A stretch of DNA of 25,298 nt from Flammeovirgaceae bacterium UBA2338 (GCA_002344795.1 DDUM01000040.1:7543-32840); one strand, 5' to 3'. Counted from the first letter of the stretch, positions 1-8,338 are shown. Numbers and translations: made by a program. Notes: a model not told the origin generated them from the sequence alone.

Positions 1-526
1 CCAAACAGCTGCCATGCCGCCATGGATTTACAAATATGAATACCCCGATCATTAATTATTTGTACCCGGTGTACCTTATATCCAATGGCCTCATAAATGG
101 AAGCCACACTCCATCCCAAAAAATTATTTCTTAAATGTCCCAAATGAAGGGGCTTGTTCGTATTGGGCGAAGAGTACTCCACCATTACTTCCATGCCTGT
201 GGCTGGTACTACTCCGTAATTATTTTCATTGAGTATGTCTTGAAAAACGGTCACCCATACTTTGTCGTCAAGCACAAGATTCAAAAACCCCTTCACTACA
301 TTATATTGGTTGACCAGATCAGTGTTGTCCATCAGCCATTGCCCAATTAATGATGCTGTTTCTTCCGGTTTCTTTTTTGAAATTCTGGTTAAAGGAAAGC
401 AAACAAGGGTATGGGAACCTTCAAATTCAGGGTTAGTAGGCTGAAGCTGGATACTGTCCGCAGAAGCACTAAAAAGCGAACTGATCGCCTCCTCAATTTT
501 TGATTTTAATAACTGGGTTAGGTTCA
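1..526 (-). CDS. argS: Arginyl-tRNA synthetase, N-terminal part (cut by window edge)
   Basis: Class I aminoacyl-tRNA synthetase that charges tRNA-Arg in the cytoplasm. The reverse strand reads open from ATG at 526 to the window edge, giving about 175 residues. An N-terminal additional domain (about residues 1-110) comes first, then the ArgS signature SPNTNKPLHLGHLRNN near residues 120-135, whose HLGH is the HIGH nucleotide-binding motif. It continues into VQIINDRGIHICKSM, also typical of ArgS. Roughly two thirds of the usual protein lies outside the window. The gene follows the deoxyhypusine-synthase-like gene on the same strand, separated by about 143 nt holding an inverted repeat. Identification is secure. 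Confidence 0.95.
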
Positions 527-546
527 TTTTTATAGCCAAGTGCCGT

Positions 547-668
547 TTAAACCGCGAAGAACGCAGAGGTTCGCGGAGTTAAAGCATATTTATCAATCTT
601 TTAATTCCGTTTAACAGTATAAAATTAAGTTCATGGTCTTTGCGAACCTTTGCGCCCCAGTGGTTTAT
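547..668. repeat. Imperfect inverted repeat between speY-like gene and argS
   Basis: Two arms, 547-579 and 635-668, are imperfect reverse complements. Each contains TAAACC followed by a CGCAGAGGTTCGC-like (left) or CGCAAAGGTTCGC-like (right, reverse-complemented) core, separated by an AT-rich spacer of about 55 nt. The arms have the GCGAA/GCAAAG wording of dispersed intergenic repeats common in Bacteroidota genomes (recollection, not searched). The right arm almost abuts the stop codon of the upstream gene at 670. It could be a mobile palindromic repeat or a structured RNA linker between the two genes. Confidence 0.5.
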
Positions 669-669
669 A

Positions 670-1650
670 TCACATATCCAATATATAGGCAAAGATCAGA
701 GGAGCTACAATCGTAGCGTCACTTTCAATAATAAACTTTGGCGTTTCTATACTTAATTTGCCCCAAGTGATTTTTTCGTTGGGAACTGCACCAGAATAGG
801 ATCCATAACTGGTGGTTGAATCACTGATTTGACAAAAGTAGCTCCAGAAAGGAACACCATCGCGGCCCAAATCCTGATGTAACATGGGTACCACACAAAT
901 TGGAAAGTCTCCTGCAATGCCTCCACCTATTTGGAAAAATCCAATTCCGTCTTTACCTGAATTTTCTGTGTACCAATCAGCTAACCAAACCATGTATTCG
1001 ATTCCACTCTTCATGGTAGAGGCCTTTAATTCTCCAGTGAGGCAATAAGACGCAAAAATATTTCCCATTGTAGAGTCTTCCCACCCCGGAACAACCATTG
1101 GCATATTCTTTTTGGCTGCTGCAATCATCCATGAATTTTTAGGATCAATCTCATGATATTGATCGAGTTCGCCACTATTCAACATCCGGAACATAAATTC
1201 ATGCGGAAACAGTCGCTCTCCTTTATCCTCAGCATCCTTCCACACTTTAAATAAGTGCGATTGTAGTTTTCTAAACGCCTCTTCTTCAGGAATACAGGTA
1301 TCCGTAACCCGGTTCAGGTGATTTTGTAAAAGGTCCCACTCCTGCTCAGGGGTAAGGTCGCGATAGTTAGGTATGCGTTTGTAGTGTGAGTGAGCCACCA
1401 AATTCATGATGTCCTCTTCCAGGTTTGCGCCCGTACACGATATAATGTGCACCTTATCCTGTCGGATCATCTCTGCGAAGCTGATTCCTAGTTCACCAGT
1501 ACTCATAGCACCAGCCAGGGTCACCATCATTTTTTTTCCACTTTCTACATGTACCTTGTATCCCTTTGCGGCATCTACCAGCGCGGCTGCGTTAAAGTGG
1601 AGGTAATTTTTTTCGATAAACTCGGAGATGGGTCGGTTTTTGCTCATCAT
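670..1650 (-). CDS. speY: Deoxyhypusine synthase family protein, probable homospermidine synthase
   Basis: About 326 residues, matching the deoxyhypusine synthase fold family. The family transfers an aminobutyl group from spermidine or putrescine using NAD. Bacterial members such as cyanobacterial SpeY make homospermidine, since bacteria lack the eIF5A substrate. The catalytic lysine motif is present (EKITWGK, K298), preceded by SGAVPNE, which corresponds to the SGARPDE segment of eukaryotic enzymes. The glycine-rich IGGGIAGDFP (241-250) replaces the GGGVPKHH of eukaryotic enzymes, so the histidine pair there is absent; this fits a bacterial, non-hypusine role. The start is ATG at 1650 or 1647, since the reading frame also has a TTG at 1653. 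The nearby arginine decarboxylase and ureohydrolase support a polyamine function. Confidence 0.82.
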   Translation of the reverse strand: MMSKNRPISEFIEKNYLHFNAAALVDAAKGYKVHVESGKKMMVTLAGAMSTGELGISFAEMIRQDKVHIISCTGANLEEDIMNLVAHSHYKRIPNYRDLTPEQEWDLLQNHLNRVTDTCIPEEEAFRKLQSHLFKVWKDAEDKGERLFPHEFMFRMLNSGELDQYHEIDPKNSWMIAAAKKNMPMVVPGWEDSTMGNIFASYCLTGELKASTMKSGIEYMVWLADWYTENSGKDGIGFFQIGGGIAGDFPICVVPMLHQDLGRDGVPFWSYFCQISDSTTSYGSYSGAVPNEKITWGKLSIETPKFIIESDATIVAPLIFAYILDM

Positions 1651-1808
1651 CAATGGATTATAATTAATTAATGGCGAAATTAAGTAAAATCGAAGAGTAT
1701 AGTCGGGAAATTTTTGTCAAAAAAAGGCAAATAAAAACTAGTTTATGGAGTTACTGTTTAATCGGGCGCTGCACCTTTCTTAAAATTATTTTGATATTTA
1801 GCACAAGT

Positions 1809-2450
1809 ATGAATTTGAGTTTAAGAATTGCAGGATGTACAATAGCAGGAATACTCCTCTCCTTACAATCCATCGCTCAAAACGATGATGAATTTTCTCT
1901 GGTCAGGGCAGAGGATTCCATTCATATTTATGAAAGATGGATCATTTTCCCAGACTCAGATCCTCCTCAAAATGCCAGAGAAGTAAAGGGTGAATTCTTT
2001 GTTAATTCTTCCGTTCAGAAAGCATACCAATTGTTAAAGAATGAAGACAGGATTATGGATTGGCAAAAACACGTCACCGAATTCAAGGTCTATCCCTTGC
2101 CTACTGATACCGCATGGCGAGAATACTCTTATCACGATATTCCCTGGCCAGTAAGCGATCAGGATCACTTTCTTATTTATTACATCGAGAAAAAAGAAAA
2201 TGACAAAATTTTTATCACTTTTAAAAGCACCTCCGATGATGTGGTTTCTCCGGAGCGCAATGGTGTAACAAGAATGAATTTATTGGGAAGTTGGACTTTT
2301 CAAAAAATTTCAGACTCAAAGATTAAGGCCACGTATCGAATTATCTCTCAACCCAGTAGTATTCCCAGAATATTTACAGATCCTGTTATCCGAAGAAACC
2401 TGATGTCAACCATAAAAGCCTACATCAAAATTTTAGAAGAGAACGAATAA
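1809..2450 (+). CDS. Secreted START-domain (SRPBCC fold) protein
   Basis: About 213 residues when started at ATG 1809, which opens a clear signal peptide (MNLSLRIAGCTIAGILLSLQ, ending SIAQ). A longer frame from 1671 would place about 46 non-signal-like residues in front and is less likely. The mature part resembles START/lipid-binding domains: a segment with WQKHVTEFKVYPLPTDTAW, then IPWPVSDQDH, and a closing helix near IKAYIKILEENE. START domains bind a hydrophobic ligand in a cavity; the ligand here is unknown. The signal peptide places it in the periplasm or outside the cell. Its stop lies 1 nt from the stop of the convergent ureohydrolase gene. The family call is moderately sure, the role is not known. 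Confidence 0.7.
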   Translation: MNLSLRIAGCTIAGILLSLQSIAQNDDEFSLVRAEDSIHIYERWIIFPDSDPPQNAREVKGEFFVNSSVQKAYQLLKNEDRIMDWQKHVTEFKVYPLPTDTAWREYSYHDIPWPVSDQDHFLIYYIEKKENDKIFITFKSTSDDVVSPERNGVTRMNLLGSWTFQKISDSKIKATYRIISQPSSIPRIFTDPVIRRNLMSTIKAYIKILEENE

Positions 2451-2451
2451 G

Positions 2452-3414
2452 CTATTCTTGTGGAACAGATCTGGACGCAATATTTCTTGCAGTAGCTTCC
2501 ATGATTTCAAACGCACTTTCAGCCATTCTGTTTTCTGTATCCAATGTAGGGTTCACTTCTACAATTTCCCAGGCGCAAAGTTTAGGGCTCAGCGCCAATT
2601 CTTCATTAAGTTCCTTTGCCTCCTCTACAGTAAGACCATTGGGCACTGGAGTACCTGTTCCGGTCGAAAACCGAGAATCAATACTGTCCACATCAAAAGA
2701 AACGTATATCAGATCACAGTGCTCAAGCATTTTAAGTGCTTCTTGAGCTGCCTTTGTTGCCCCCATTTTCTTTACCTCCTCAGTAGTGATAAACCCCATA
2801 CCATATTTATTAATAAGGTAATTTTCAGGTTTTTCTAAATCTCTCACAGCTATATACACGAAATCTTCAGGATAGACTTTTGCTCCGGGAATACCTACGT
2901 TTTTAATCTGTTCCCAATATTCTATCGTTTCATTTTTCGGGTCATTGATCTTGCATTCCAGATTGTCAATATCACAAGCCATCGCCACAGGCATTCCATG
3001 CATATTTCCGGAAGGAGTAGTATAAGGCGTATGGATATCTGCGTGCGCATCAATCCAAATCACGCCCAACCTTTTCTTTGGATACGCCTTCTTAATACCT
3101 GCAATAGTACCATAGGCTGTGGAATGATCACCCGCCATAACAAGCGGAAAGTGATCATCCAGCAAAGTCTCATACACTTCGAGACAAACGCGCTCCTCCA
3201 TTATCAGTACACCATCAATAAATTTTGAGTGAGCATGCTCGGCTCCATCATAGAGAAGTTCGTTAACATTCTCTACTTCAACGGAATCGAATTGCCTGAA
3301 TAAATCAGATTTAAGGTCAAGACTCGCAATTTTCATTGCCTCTACTCCAAGACTTGCGCCACGTGTTCCTGCTCCAATCTCCGACTTTACCTCGATGATC
3401 TTAATATCGTTCAC
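2452..3414 (-). CDS. Arginase/agmatinase family ureohydrolase
   Basis: A 320-residue binuclear manganese ureohydrolase that hydrolyses a guanidino group to urea. Metal-binding motifs are intact: GDHS (H97), DAHAD (D122, H124, D126) and SFDVDSID (D241, D243). The substrate loop TPYTTPSGNMHGMP (129-142) looks like arginase, where Ser and Asn at S135 and N137 contact the amino acid part of arginine. The genomic context, divergent from an arginine decarboxylase, instead suggests agmatine as substrate. Products would be ornithine or putrescine respectively; the sequence leaves this open. The start is GTG at 3414, since no ATG lies close upstream in frame and the N-terminus SEIGAGTRGASLG is complete for the family. 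Confidence 0.85.
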   Translation of the reverse strand: MNDIKIIEVKSEIGAGTRGASLGVEAMKIASLDLKSDLFRQFDSVEVENVNELLYDGAEHAHSKFIDGVLIMEERVCLEVYETLLDDHFPLVMAGDHSTAYGTIAGIKKAYPKKRLGVIWIDAHADIHTPYTTPSGNMHGMPVAMACDIDNLECKINDPKNETIEYWEQIKNVGIPGAKVYPEDFVYIAVRDLEKPENYLINKYGMGFITTEEVKKMGATKAAQEALKMLEHCDLIYVSFDVDSIDSRFSTGTGTPVPNGLTVEEAKELNEELALSPKLCAWEIVEVNPTLDTENRMAESAFEIMEATARNIASRSVPQE

Positions 3415-3539
3415 TTTAAATAGAATTAATAATTGAAAAAGTTGTTTACTGCTGCTAAAAATTATCTCAAAAGCCTAACTTAGACTCTTCAGTAATCTGG
3501 CAAGGAATGGGTAATTTTAGCACTACAGCAGGAAAAGCG

Positions 3540-3554
3540 ATCTGTCATACAGAT
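3540..3554. promoter_or_regulatory. Perfect 15-bp dyad between divergent polyamine genes
   Basis: ATCTGT-cat-ACAGAT is a perfect 6-bp inverted repeat. It lies in the 210-nt divergent gap between the ureohydrolase gene and the arginine decarboxylase gene, about a dozen bases upstream of the proposed -33 element. Size and position fit an operator for a dimeric regulator; the regulator is unknown. Confidence 0.35.
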
Positions 3555-3564
3555 TTAATTTCGA

Positions 3565-3596
3565 ATTGTAAAGATGGCAAAATTATCCCAATATTG
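3565..3596 (+). promoter_or_regulatory. Candidate promoter of the arginine decarboxylase gene
   Basis: ATTG at 3565-3568 and CAATATTG at 3589-3596 are separated by 20 nt. This approximates the Bacteroidota pair TTTG / TAnnTTTG, with two mismatches in the -7 element. It would give a 5' leader of about 20 nt before ATG 3625. Weak match. Confidence 0.3.
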
Positions 3597-3624
3597 CACC
3601 CTTCTAAAACCCCTTTAGTGTGAA

Positions 3625-5022
3625 ATGAAGAGCTACCGCGACCTAATCGAACAAACATTTGAATTCCCGCAAAAAGAGTTCAAAGTATGGGAAAACGAGT
3701 TACTCTTTAATGATGTTCCCCTTATGGATATTATTAAAGAATATGGAACTCCCCTCAAACTGACCTACCTCCCGAGAATTAGTGAAAATATTCGGTTTGT
3801 TCAGGCGACCTTCAACAATGCCATAGAGAAGTTTAAGTACAAAGGAGACTATACTTACTGCTACTGCTCTAAGTCATCCCATTTTTCTTTCGTGATGGAA
3901 GAAGCGCTTAAAAATGATGTGCATTTAGAAACTTCTTCTGCCTTTGATATTCCTATTGTTCGCAGTCTTTACAAGCAGGGCAAAATCTCAAAGAAGACCT
4001 ATATCTTGTGCAATGGCTTTAAAATGTCTGGGTATACTGACAAGATCTCCAAACTGTTAAATGAGGAATTTAATTGCATCCCTATTCTTGATACCATCAC
4101 TGAGATTGATGCTTATGAAGGTAAGGTAGACAAACCATTTAAAGTAGGAATCAGAGTTGCTTCCGATGAAGAACCCAAGTTTGAATTTTATACATCACGT
4201 CTGGGTGTTCGTTACAGCGACATCGTGCCTTTGTACAGAGATAAAATTGAAAAAAGCAATAAAGCATCATTGAAGATGCTGCATTTTTTTATCAATACCG
4301 GAATCAAAGACACTGCCTACTATTGGAGTGAGCTTAGTCGATTTATTTTTAAATATTGTGAGTTGAAGAAAATATGTGACTCACTGGATTCAATCGATAT
4401 TGGAGGGGGCTTTCCTATCAAACAGTCGCTCACATTTCAATATGACTACAAGTACATGATCGAGCAGATCGTGGAAAACATTAAATGGATTTGTGATAAA
4501 AATAATGTGCCGGTACCTAATATCTTCACTGAGTTTGGGAGCTATACGGTAGGGGAAAGCGGAGCCATACTTTACTCTGTAGTTGATCAAAAGCTCCAAA
4601 ATGACAAAGAGCTTTGGTACATGATCAATGGGTCTTTTATTACTCAAATGCCCGACACCTGGGGATTGAATCAAAAATACATTCTTCTCCCCGTTAATAA
4701 ATGGGATGATCCCTATCACAAAATAAATATGGGAGGCCTGACTTGTGATAGCATGGACTATTACAATTCGGAAGCACATACTAGCGAAGTTTTTCTACCC
4801 ATGATCAATGACGAGGAGCCGCTGTACATCGGATTCTTCCATACCGGTGCCTACCAGGAGTCATTGGGAGGCTATGGCGGAATACAGCATTGCCTGATAC
4901 CCGCCCCAAAACATGTACTCGTTAGCAGGAATGAGGATGGAGAAATTTCAACTAAACTTTTTGCGCCAGAGCAAACCAGTCAAAGCATGTTGAATGTATT
5001 GGGCTATGACGAATCCAAATAG
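3625..5022 (+). CDS. speA: Arginine decarboxylase, short Bacteroidota type
   Basis: A 465-residue PLP-dependent decarboxylase of the alanine-racemase fold (type III). The PLP lysine is expected at K83 in YCYCSKSS, followed by a glycine-rich phosphate-binding motif DIGGGFP (258-264), TEFGSYTVG (302-310), and the C-terminal catalytic GGLTCDSMD (C374) with GAYQES (408-413). It is much shorter than the 630-660 residue SpeA of enterobacteria and lacks their extra domains. I recall close relatives in Flavobacteria and Cytophagales annotated as arginine decarboxylase. It would convert arginine to agmatine, feeding the neighbouring ureohydrolase. An ornithine substrate cannot be excluded from sequence alone. 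Its 3' end overlaps the next gene by 17 nt. Confidence 0.85.
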   Translation: MKSYRDLIEQTFEFPQKEFKVWENELLFNDVPLMDIIKEYGTPLKLTYLPRISENIRFVQATFNNAIEKFKYKGDYTYCYCSKSSHFSFVMEEALKNDVHLETSSAFDIPIVRSLYKQGKISKKTYILCNGFKMSGYTDKISKLLNEEFNCIPILDTITEIDAYEGKVDKPFKVGIRVASDEEPKFEFYTSRLGVRYSDIVPLYRDKIEKSNKASLKMLHFFINTGIKDTAYYWSELSRFIFKYCELKKICDSLDSIDIGGGFPIKQSLTFQYDYKYMIEQIVENIKWICDKNNVPVPNIFTEFGSYTVGESGAILYSVVDQKLQNDKELWYMINGSFITQMPDTWGLNQKYILLPVNKWDDPYHKINMGGLTCDSMDYYNSEAHTSEVFLPMINDEEPLYIGFFHTGAYQESLGGYGGIQHCLIPAPKHVLVSRNEDGEISTKLFAPEQTSQSMLNVLGYDESK

Positions 5023-5590
5023 ATTCATAAGGTACACTCTTTTTATTGCACTAATTTTATCGTTCTCCTGTAGTGTTGCTCAAACTCATTACAGACAAAG
5101 CGATGATTCGTACTTATCCATATCAGGCACGTCCACGCTAAACCCCTGGACCATGAATTCAGATGAAGGAAAGTATAGGGTTGAATTTGAACTTTCCGAT
5201 GAGGGGTTGCCCGTCAAACTCAATTCATTATCTCTAAGTTTACCATGTGAAAGTTTGAAAAGTGGCCATTCTGCCATGGATAAAAATGCCTACAGTGCAC
5301 TGAATGCAGACTCCTATAAATTAATAACTTTTACACTAACATCATCCAAAATTAGTTCTGGAAAAATTGAGTGTACAGGAAACCTAACTGTAGCCGGAAG
5401 CACAAAGTCAATCAGTATAGAAACAACATACCGTCCACTCGAAAGTCAAGCACTTTTGTTCACAGGAAAAAAGAAATTAAAAATGAGTGATTTCGGAATT
5501 GAGCCACCCTCATTCATGTTTGGCACCGTATCGACAGGAGATGAGATCACAGTGTCGTTTAATGTCAAATTAATTCCAGCAAGGAGGTAA
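5006..5590 (+). CDS. YceI-like secreted protein (1)
   Basis: About 194 residues. ATG 5006 overlaps the end of the decarboxylase gene in another frame, which suggests translational coupling; an ATG at 4994 in the same frame is an alternative. The N-terminus is a signal peptide (hydrophobic TLFIALILSFSCSVAQ). The mature part shows YceI/lipocalin-like features: SISGTSTLNPWTM, a charged segment with KSGHSAMDKNAYSALNAD, and the C-terminal KKKLKMSDFGIEPPSFMFGT followed by TVSFNVKL. YceI proteins form a beta-barrel binding polyisoprenoid-like ligands in the periplasm. Ligand and role here are unknown. It converges with the next YceI-like gene, 5 nt between stops. Confidence 0.75.
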   Translation: MTNPNRFIRYTLFIALILSFSCSVAQTHYRQSDDSYLSISGTSTLNPWTMNSDEGKYRVEFELSDEGLPVKLNSLSLSLPCESLKSGHSAMDKNAYSALNADSYKLITFTLTSSKISSGKIECTGNLTVAGSTKSISIETTYRPLESQALLFTGKKKLKMSDFGIEPPSFMFGTVSTGDEITVSFNVKLIPARR

Positions 5591-5595
5591 TTTTT

Positions 5596-6204
5596 TCACG
5601 CATTTTTATCAAGCAACAGCACTAAATGAAAACTGACCTCGATCTCATTCTCTACCTTTACTAATCCCATCATTTTGGATGGCGCTTCTAAATTGAAGTC
5701 TGAAAAAGTGAATTGCCTGCCTCCTTTAAAATGAATAAGCCCTGATTCTTCCACCTCAATCGTACAATTCATTTCAAACGGTCTGGTAACACCCGCTAGT
5801 GAGATCTGCATTCTCCCTTTGAAAATATCATTTCCGGATGTGAGTTGTAACGTGCGCTCAAAAGAAATAAACTCAATCGAAACAACAGGGTATTCTTTGT
5901 ATTTAATGGTTTTCCAGAAATCATTCGTCATCAGTTGTACACCACAATCGAACCGAGCCGCTTCAAGCCCTACGTATCCCTTTTTGAAGAATGGTTTTTT
6001 GTTTCTCCCTCCTTCCTGAAGAACAAGTGTATCCCTACCTACATATTGGGTAATGGCACATCTAAATGAGTTAACATTGGTCTTACCATCAATAGTAATC
6101 TTACTTGAAGGCAGAACAATAAAGCGATGAACAAGAACACCTCCTTCTGGAGTTGTCGTAAACCCCATTAGCCCTAACAAGATGCAGATTACAATCACTC
6201 TCAT
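5596..6204 (-). CDS. YceI-like secreted protein (2), divergent
   Basis: A 202-residue protein with a short signal peptide (MRVIVICILLGLMGFTTTP) and a divergent YceI-like body: KITIDGKTNVNSFRC near the start, KEYPVVSIEFISFE in the middle, and TFSDFNLEAPSKMMGLVKVENEIEVSFHL at the end, which I give only as a description of residues 165-195. The last part matches the family's typical DFxxxPP/AP-MG-x-V-x-V-G/N-x-E-I pattern. It is the most divergent of the three YceI-like proteins here. It lies downstream of the terminator of the barrel gene, so it probably has its own promoter in 6205-6273. Confidence 0.65.
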   Translation of the reverse strand: MRVIVICILLGLMGFTTTPEGGVLVHRFIVLPSSKITIDGKTNVNSFRCAITQYVGRDTLVLQEGGRNKKPFFKKGYVGLEAARFDCGVQLMTNDFWKTIKYKEYPVVSIEFISFERTLQLTSGNDIFKGRMQISLAGVTRPFEMNCTIEVEESGLIHFKGGRQFTFSDFNLEAPSKMMGLVKVENEIEVSFHLVLLLDKNA

Positions 6205-6273
6205 TTACAGTACGAATTTAGTAAAATCGAAAAGGGTCCGCTTAACAGATTAAAGATTTTAAATCGTTTTGAA

Positions 6274-6313
6274 TTAAAAAAAGAGTCACTCCGAACCGGA
6301 AGTGACTCTTTAA
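6274..6313 (-). terminator. Intrinsic terminator after the outer-membrane barrel gene
   Basis: On the - strand a hairpin with arms AAGAGTCACT and AGTGACTCTT (6301-6310 and 6281-6290) and an inner TCCGGTTCGG loop-stem is followed by a run of T (plus-strand A run 6275-6281). The stem is at least 10 bp. It begins about 17 nt after the stop codon at 6330. Clear rho-independent terminator for leftward transcription. Confidence 0.85.
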
Positions 6314-6329
6314 CAAATATCATGATTTC

Positions 6330-7652
6330 CTAGAAAGCAATTATGGCCTCTAAAGAGATACCTTTAAACTCTCCACCAAGGAAACGTGCATTGGATCCAG
6401 TCCAGGCATTTCCATCATAATTCTGTTTTACATATTCTACTTTTGTCAACACATTTTTTGTCAGGAACCATCCACCTCCAAAATTGAGGCGATTGATCTT
6501 CATATCTTCGGTAGCACTTTCGCGCATTTTTCCACTTACCGTATTATACCTTCCTCCCAGATAGAATTGCTCTGTGGAACCAAATCGATATAACAATTCC
6601 CCAGCTATTTGTGTAAATGAACCTTCTTTATCTGCTGTAGGGGTAGTAAACTCGTTGCTTCCACCGGCTACTTCATAGATACCAAAGAACTCCAACCCTT
6701 TGAACTTAATGAACGGGTTCACCTGTATGGCGGTGAGTTTGGTAAAGCGTGCATTGAAGCGACCATCAAAATCACTAGCCTGTGCAGATACAGGAGGGGT
6801 GGCACTGGGATCCGCAGGAACATTCATTACTTTATAATACCTTGATCCGGCTCGGTCACCTCCATAAAGCCATGTTCCGGTTGTTGTACCATGATTAGTA
6901 TACCATGAACCGGTAAGTCTCATCCTTAAGTCATCATTTATCTGCTTATCAAATCCAACCTTACCAAAGAAAGAGGGTTTGTTATCACTAGTTGATGTTA
7001 AAGTTACATTTTGATTTAGTTTGCCATTGGTTACACCAAGCACTACCAGGAATCCTTTATTCTGAACAGTTACCTCTCCGAATGCCTCAGTAGAGAAAGA
7101 GTCCATGATATAATTACCAACAAAAGGGTTGTAAAGGGCTCTGGCATTGTCAGATCTTCTGAAGTGGGCATCACCATAATTGAATTCATCCAATCCGATG
7201 GTAATAGTGGTGTACTGCATGATGTCTTCCAAAAAACCTTCCTTTATAAAGTTAAGTTTATCCATTTGCATGTACCCTCCTTTAATCCATGATTCATTGT
7301 GATGTGCAGAGGAAAGGTAAGTACGCAGGTGCATCCTCATACCATCATACAGCTGGACATCAAGGTTTAGATTAGCCGTTGGAAGGTTAAAGTCTGAACC
7401 GAGTTCCGCCAAATTTCCAGCGGTATTACTCTGGCTTAAACCTTGAAATTGCATAGCAAAATCTCCCCCAACACGTACCTTAAGTCCGTCAAATACTTCC
7501 GTTTCTCCCTTTGGAGATTCAAAAATATTAATTCCACTTTTATCGTTTGGACGATAATATTGCATTGAAGCTTGTTGCGCATGCGCGATGCCAGCCACCA
7601 TTATGGTGGCGATGAGTGCGATGCCTTTAAAAAAATTAAAATTGGTTTTCAT
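6330..7652 (-). CDS. Outer-membrane beta-barrel (porin-like) protein
   Basis: A 440-residue protein with a signal peptide (FFKGIALIATIMVAGIAHAQ). The rest is rich in alternating aromatic/glycine strands such as VRVGGDFAMQFQGL, FIKFKGLEFFGIYEV and FYLGGRYNTVSG. It ends in a strand closing with phenylalanine (LEAIIAF), as outer-membrane barrels do. It begins YYRPNDKSGINIFESPK, a start I recall from uncharacterised Bacteroidota porin-like proteins. Transported substrate is unknown. The gene follows a YceI gene on the same strand with a 62-nt gap lacking a terminator, so the two likely form an operon closed by the terminator at 6274-6313. Confidence 0.7.
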   Translation of the reverse strand: MKTNFNFFKGIALIATIMVAGIAHAQQASMQYYRPNDKSGINIFESPKGETEVFDGLKVRVGGDFAMQFQGLSQSNTAGNLAELGSDFNLPTANLNLDVQLYDGMRMHLRTYLSSAHHNESWIKGGYMQMDKLNFIKEGFLEDIMQYTTITIGLDEFNYGDAHFRRSDNARALYNPFVGNYIMDSFSTEAFGEVTVQNKGFLVVLGVTNGKLNQNVTLTSTSDNKPSFFGKVGFDKQINDDLRMRLTGSWYTNHGTTTGTWLYGGDRAGSRYYKVMNVPADPSATPPVSAQASDFDGRFNARFTKLTAIQVNPFIKFKGLEFFGIYEVAGGSNEFTTPTADKEGSFTQIAGELLYRFGSTEQFYLGGRYNTVSGKMRESATEDMKINRLNFGGGWFLTKNVLTKVEYVKQNYDGNAWTGSNARFLGGEFKGISLEAIIAF

Positions 7653-7714
7653 AGTATTAAGTTGTTAAGCAGTTGAGTTCTATTTGCGTTAATAGATATA
7701 GTTGTAAAATCCAT

Positions 7715-8308
7715 TTATTTTTTTGTTTGACTAATGTCCTTTCCCGGAGATACCATCAGATCAAAATTCACGGTTATCTCTTCACCCACTCTGATCGTTC
7801 CCATTACAGCAGTAGGTGGCTCCATTTTATAATCCCTCATATTCATAGTATAAGAACCAATGAGTTGAATATCTCCGTTGGTCATCATTTTATACTTAAC
7901 ATCCATCTCTATAGGCTTAGAAGCACCTGCCATAGATAATGTCCCTGTTGCTTTGATCACATCTCCACTTATTGTGGCGCCTGACATTTGATAAGAAATT
8001 GTTGGGTGTTTTTTATCATCAAATGCCTCATAGGTTTTATTGTCCATAATTCTACCCTTATCACTCTTAATAGCGGTTACAGGTATTCTTACATATACTT
8101 TAGATATCTCTATCAGTTTTCTATTCTCCACCTTCATCACACCACTCCATTCCACTTTCGTTACCTCAGACACCCAATCGTGTAAACTGGAGGATCCAGC
8201 CACTGTAATTTTTTCTGACTTAATGTTATAGGAGGTTTGTGCTTCTGCTTGACCCGCAATCATTGAAAATGCAATGATTACTGCCAAGTAACTTACTAGC
8301 GTTTTCAT
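7715..8308 (-). CDS. YceI family periplasmic protein (3)
   Basis: A 197-residue protein with a signal peptide (MKTLVSYLAVIIAFSMIAG, ending AEAQ) and the most typical YceI body of the three: SYNIKSEKITVAGSSSLHDW, then VRIPVTAIKSDKGRIMDNKTYEAFD, then GTLSMAGASKPIEMDVKY, and MRDYKMEPPTAVMGTIRVGE near the end. The family forms a lipocalin-like barrel holding a polyisoprenoid chain. Likely first gene of an operon with the outer-membrane barrel gene downstream. Two dyad-symmetric sites lie just upstream at 8339-8371. Confidence 0.85.
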   Translation of the reverse strand: MKTLVSYLAVIIAFSMIAGQAEAQTSYNIKSEKITVAGSSSLHDWVSEVTKVEWSGVMKVENRKLIEISKVYVRIPVTAIKSDKGRIMDNKTYEAFDDKKHPTISYQMSGATISGDVIKATGTLSMAGASKPIEMDVKYKMMTNGDIQLIGSYTMNMRDYKMEPPTAVMGTIRVGEEITVNFDLMVSPGKDISQTKK

Positions 8309-8338
8309 ATCGTTTCTGATTTAGACTTAAATGTAAAG

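Noticed and set aside
1671..1808. N-terminal extension of the START protein
   Set aside because: It would bury a clear signal peptide that begins at 1809.
3600..3624. Riboswitch or leader peptide before the decarboxylase
   Set aside because: The proposed leader is only about 20 nt, with no conserved aptamer-like structure seen.
4390..4779. 129-codon ORF antisense to arginine decarboxylase
   Set aside because: Lies entirely under conserved motifs of the sense gene, with no promoter or domain.
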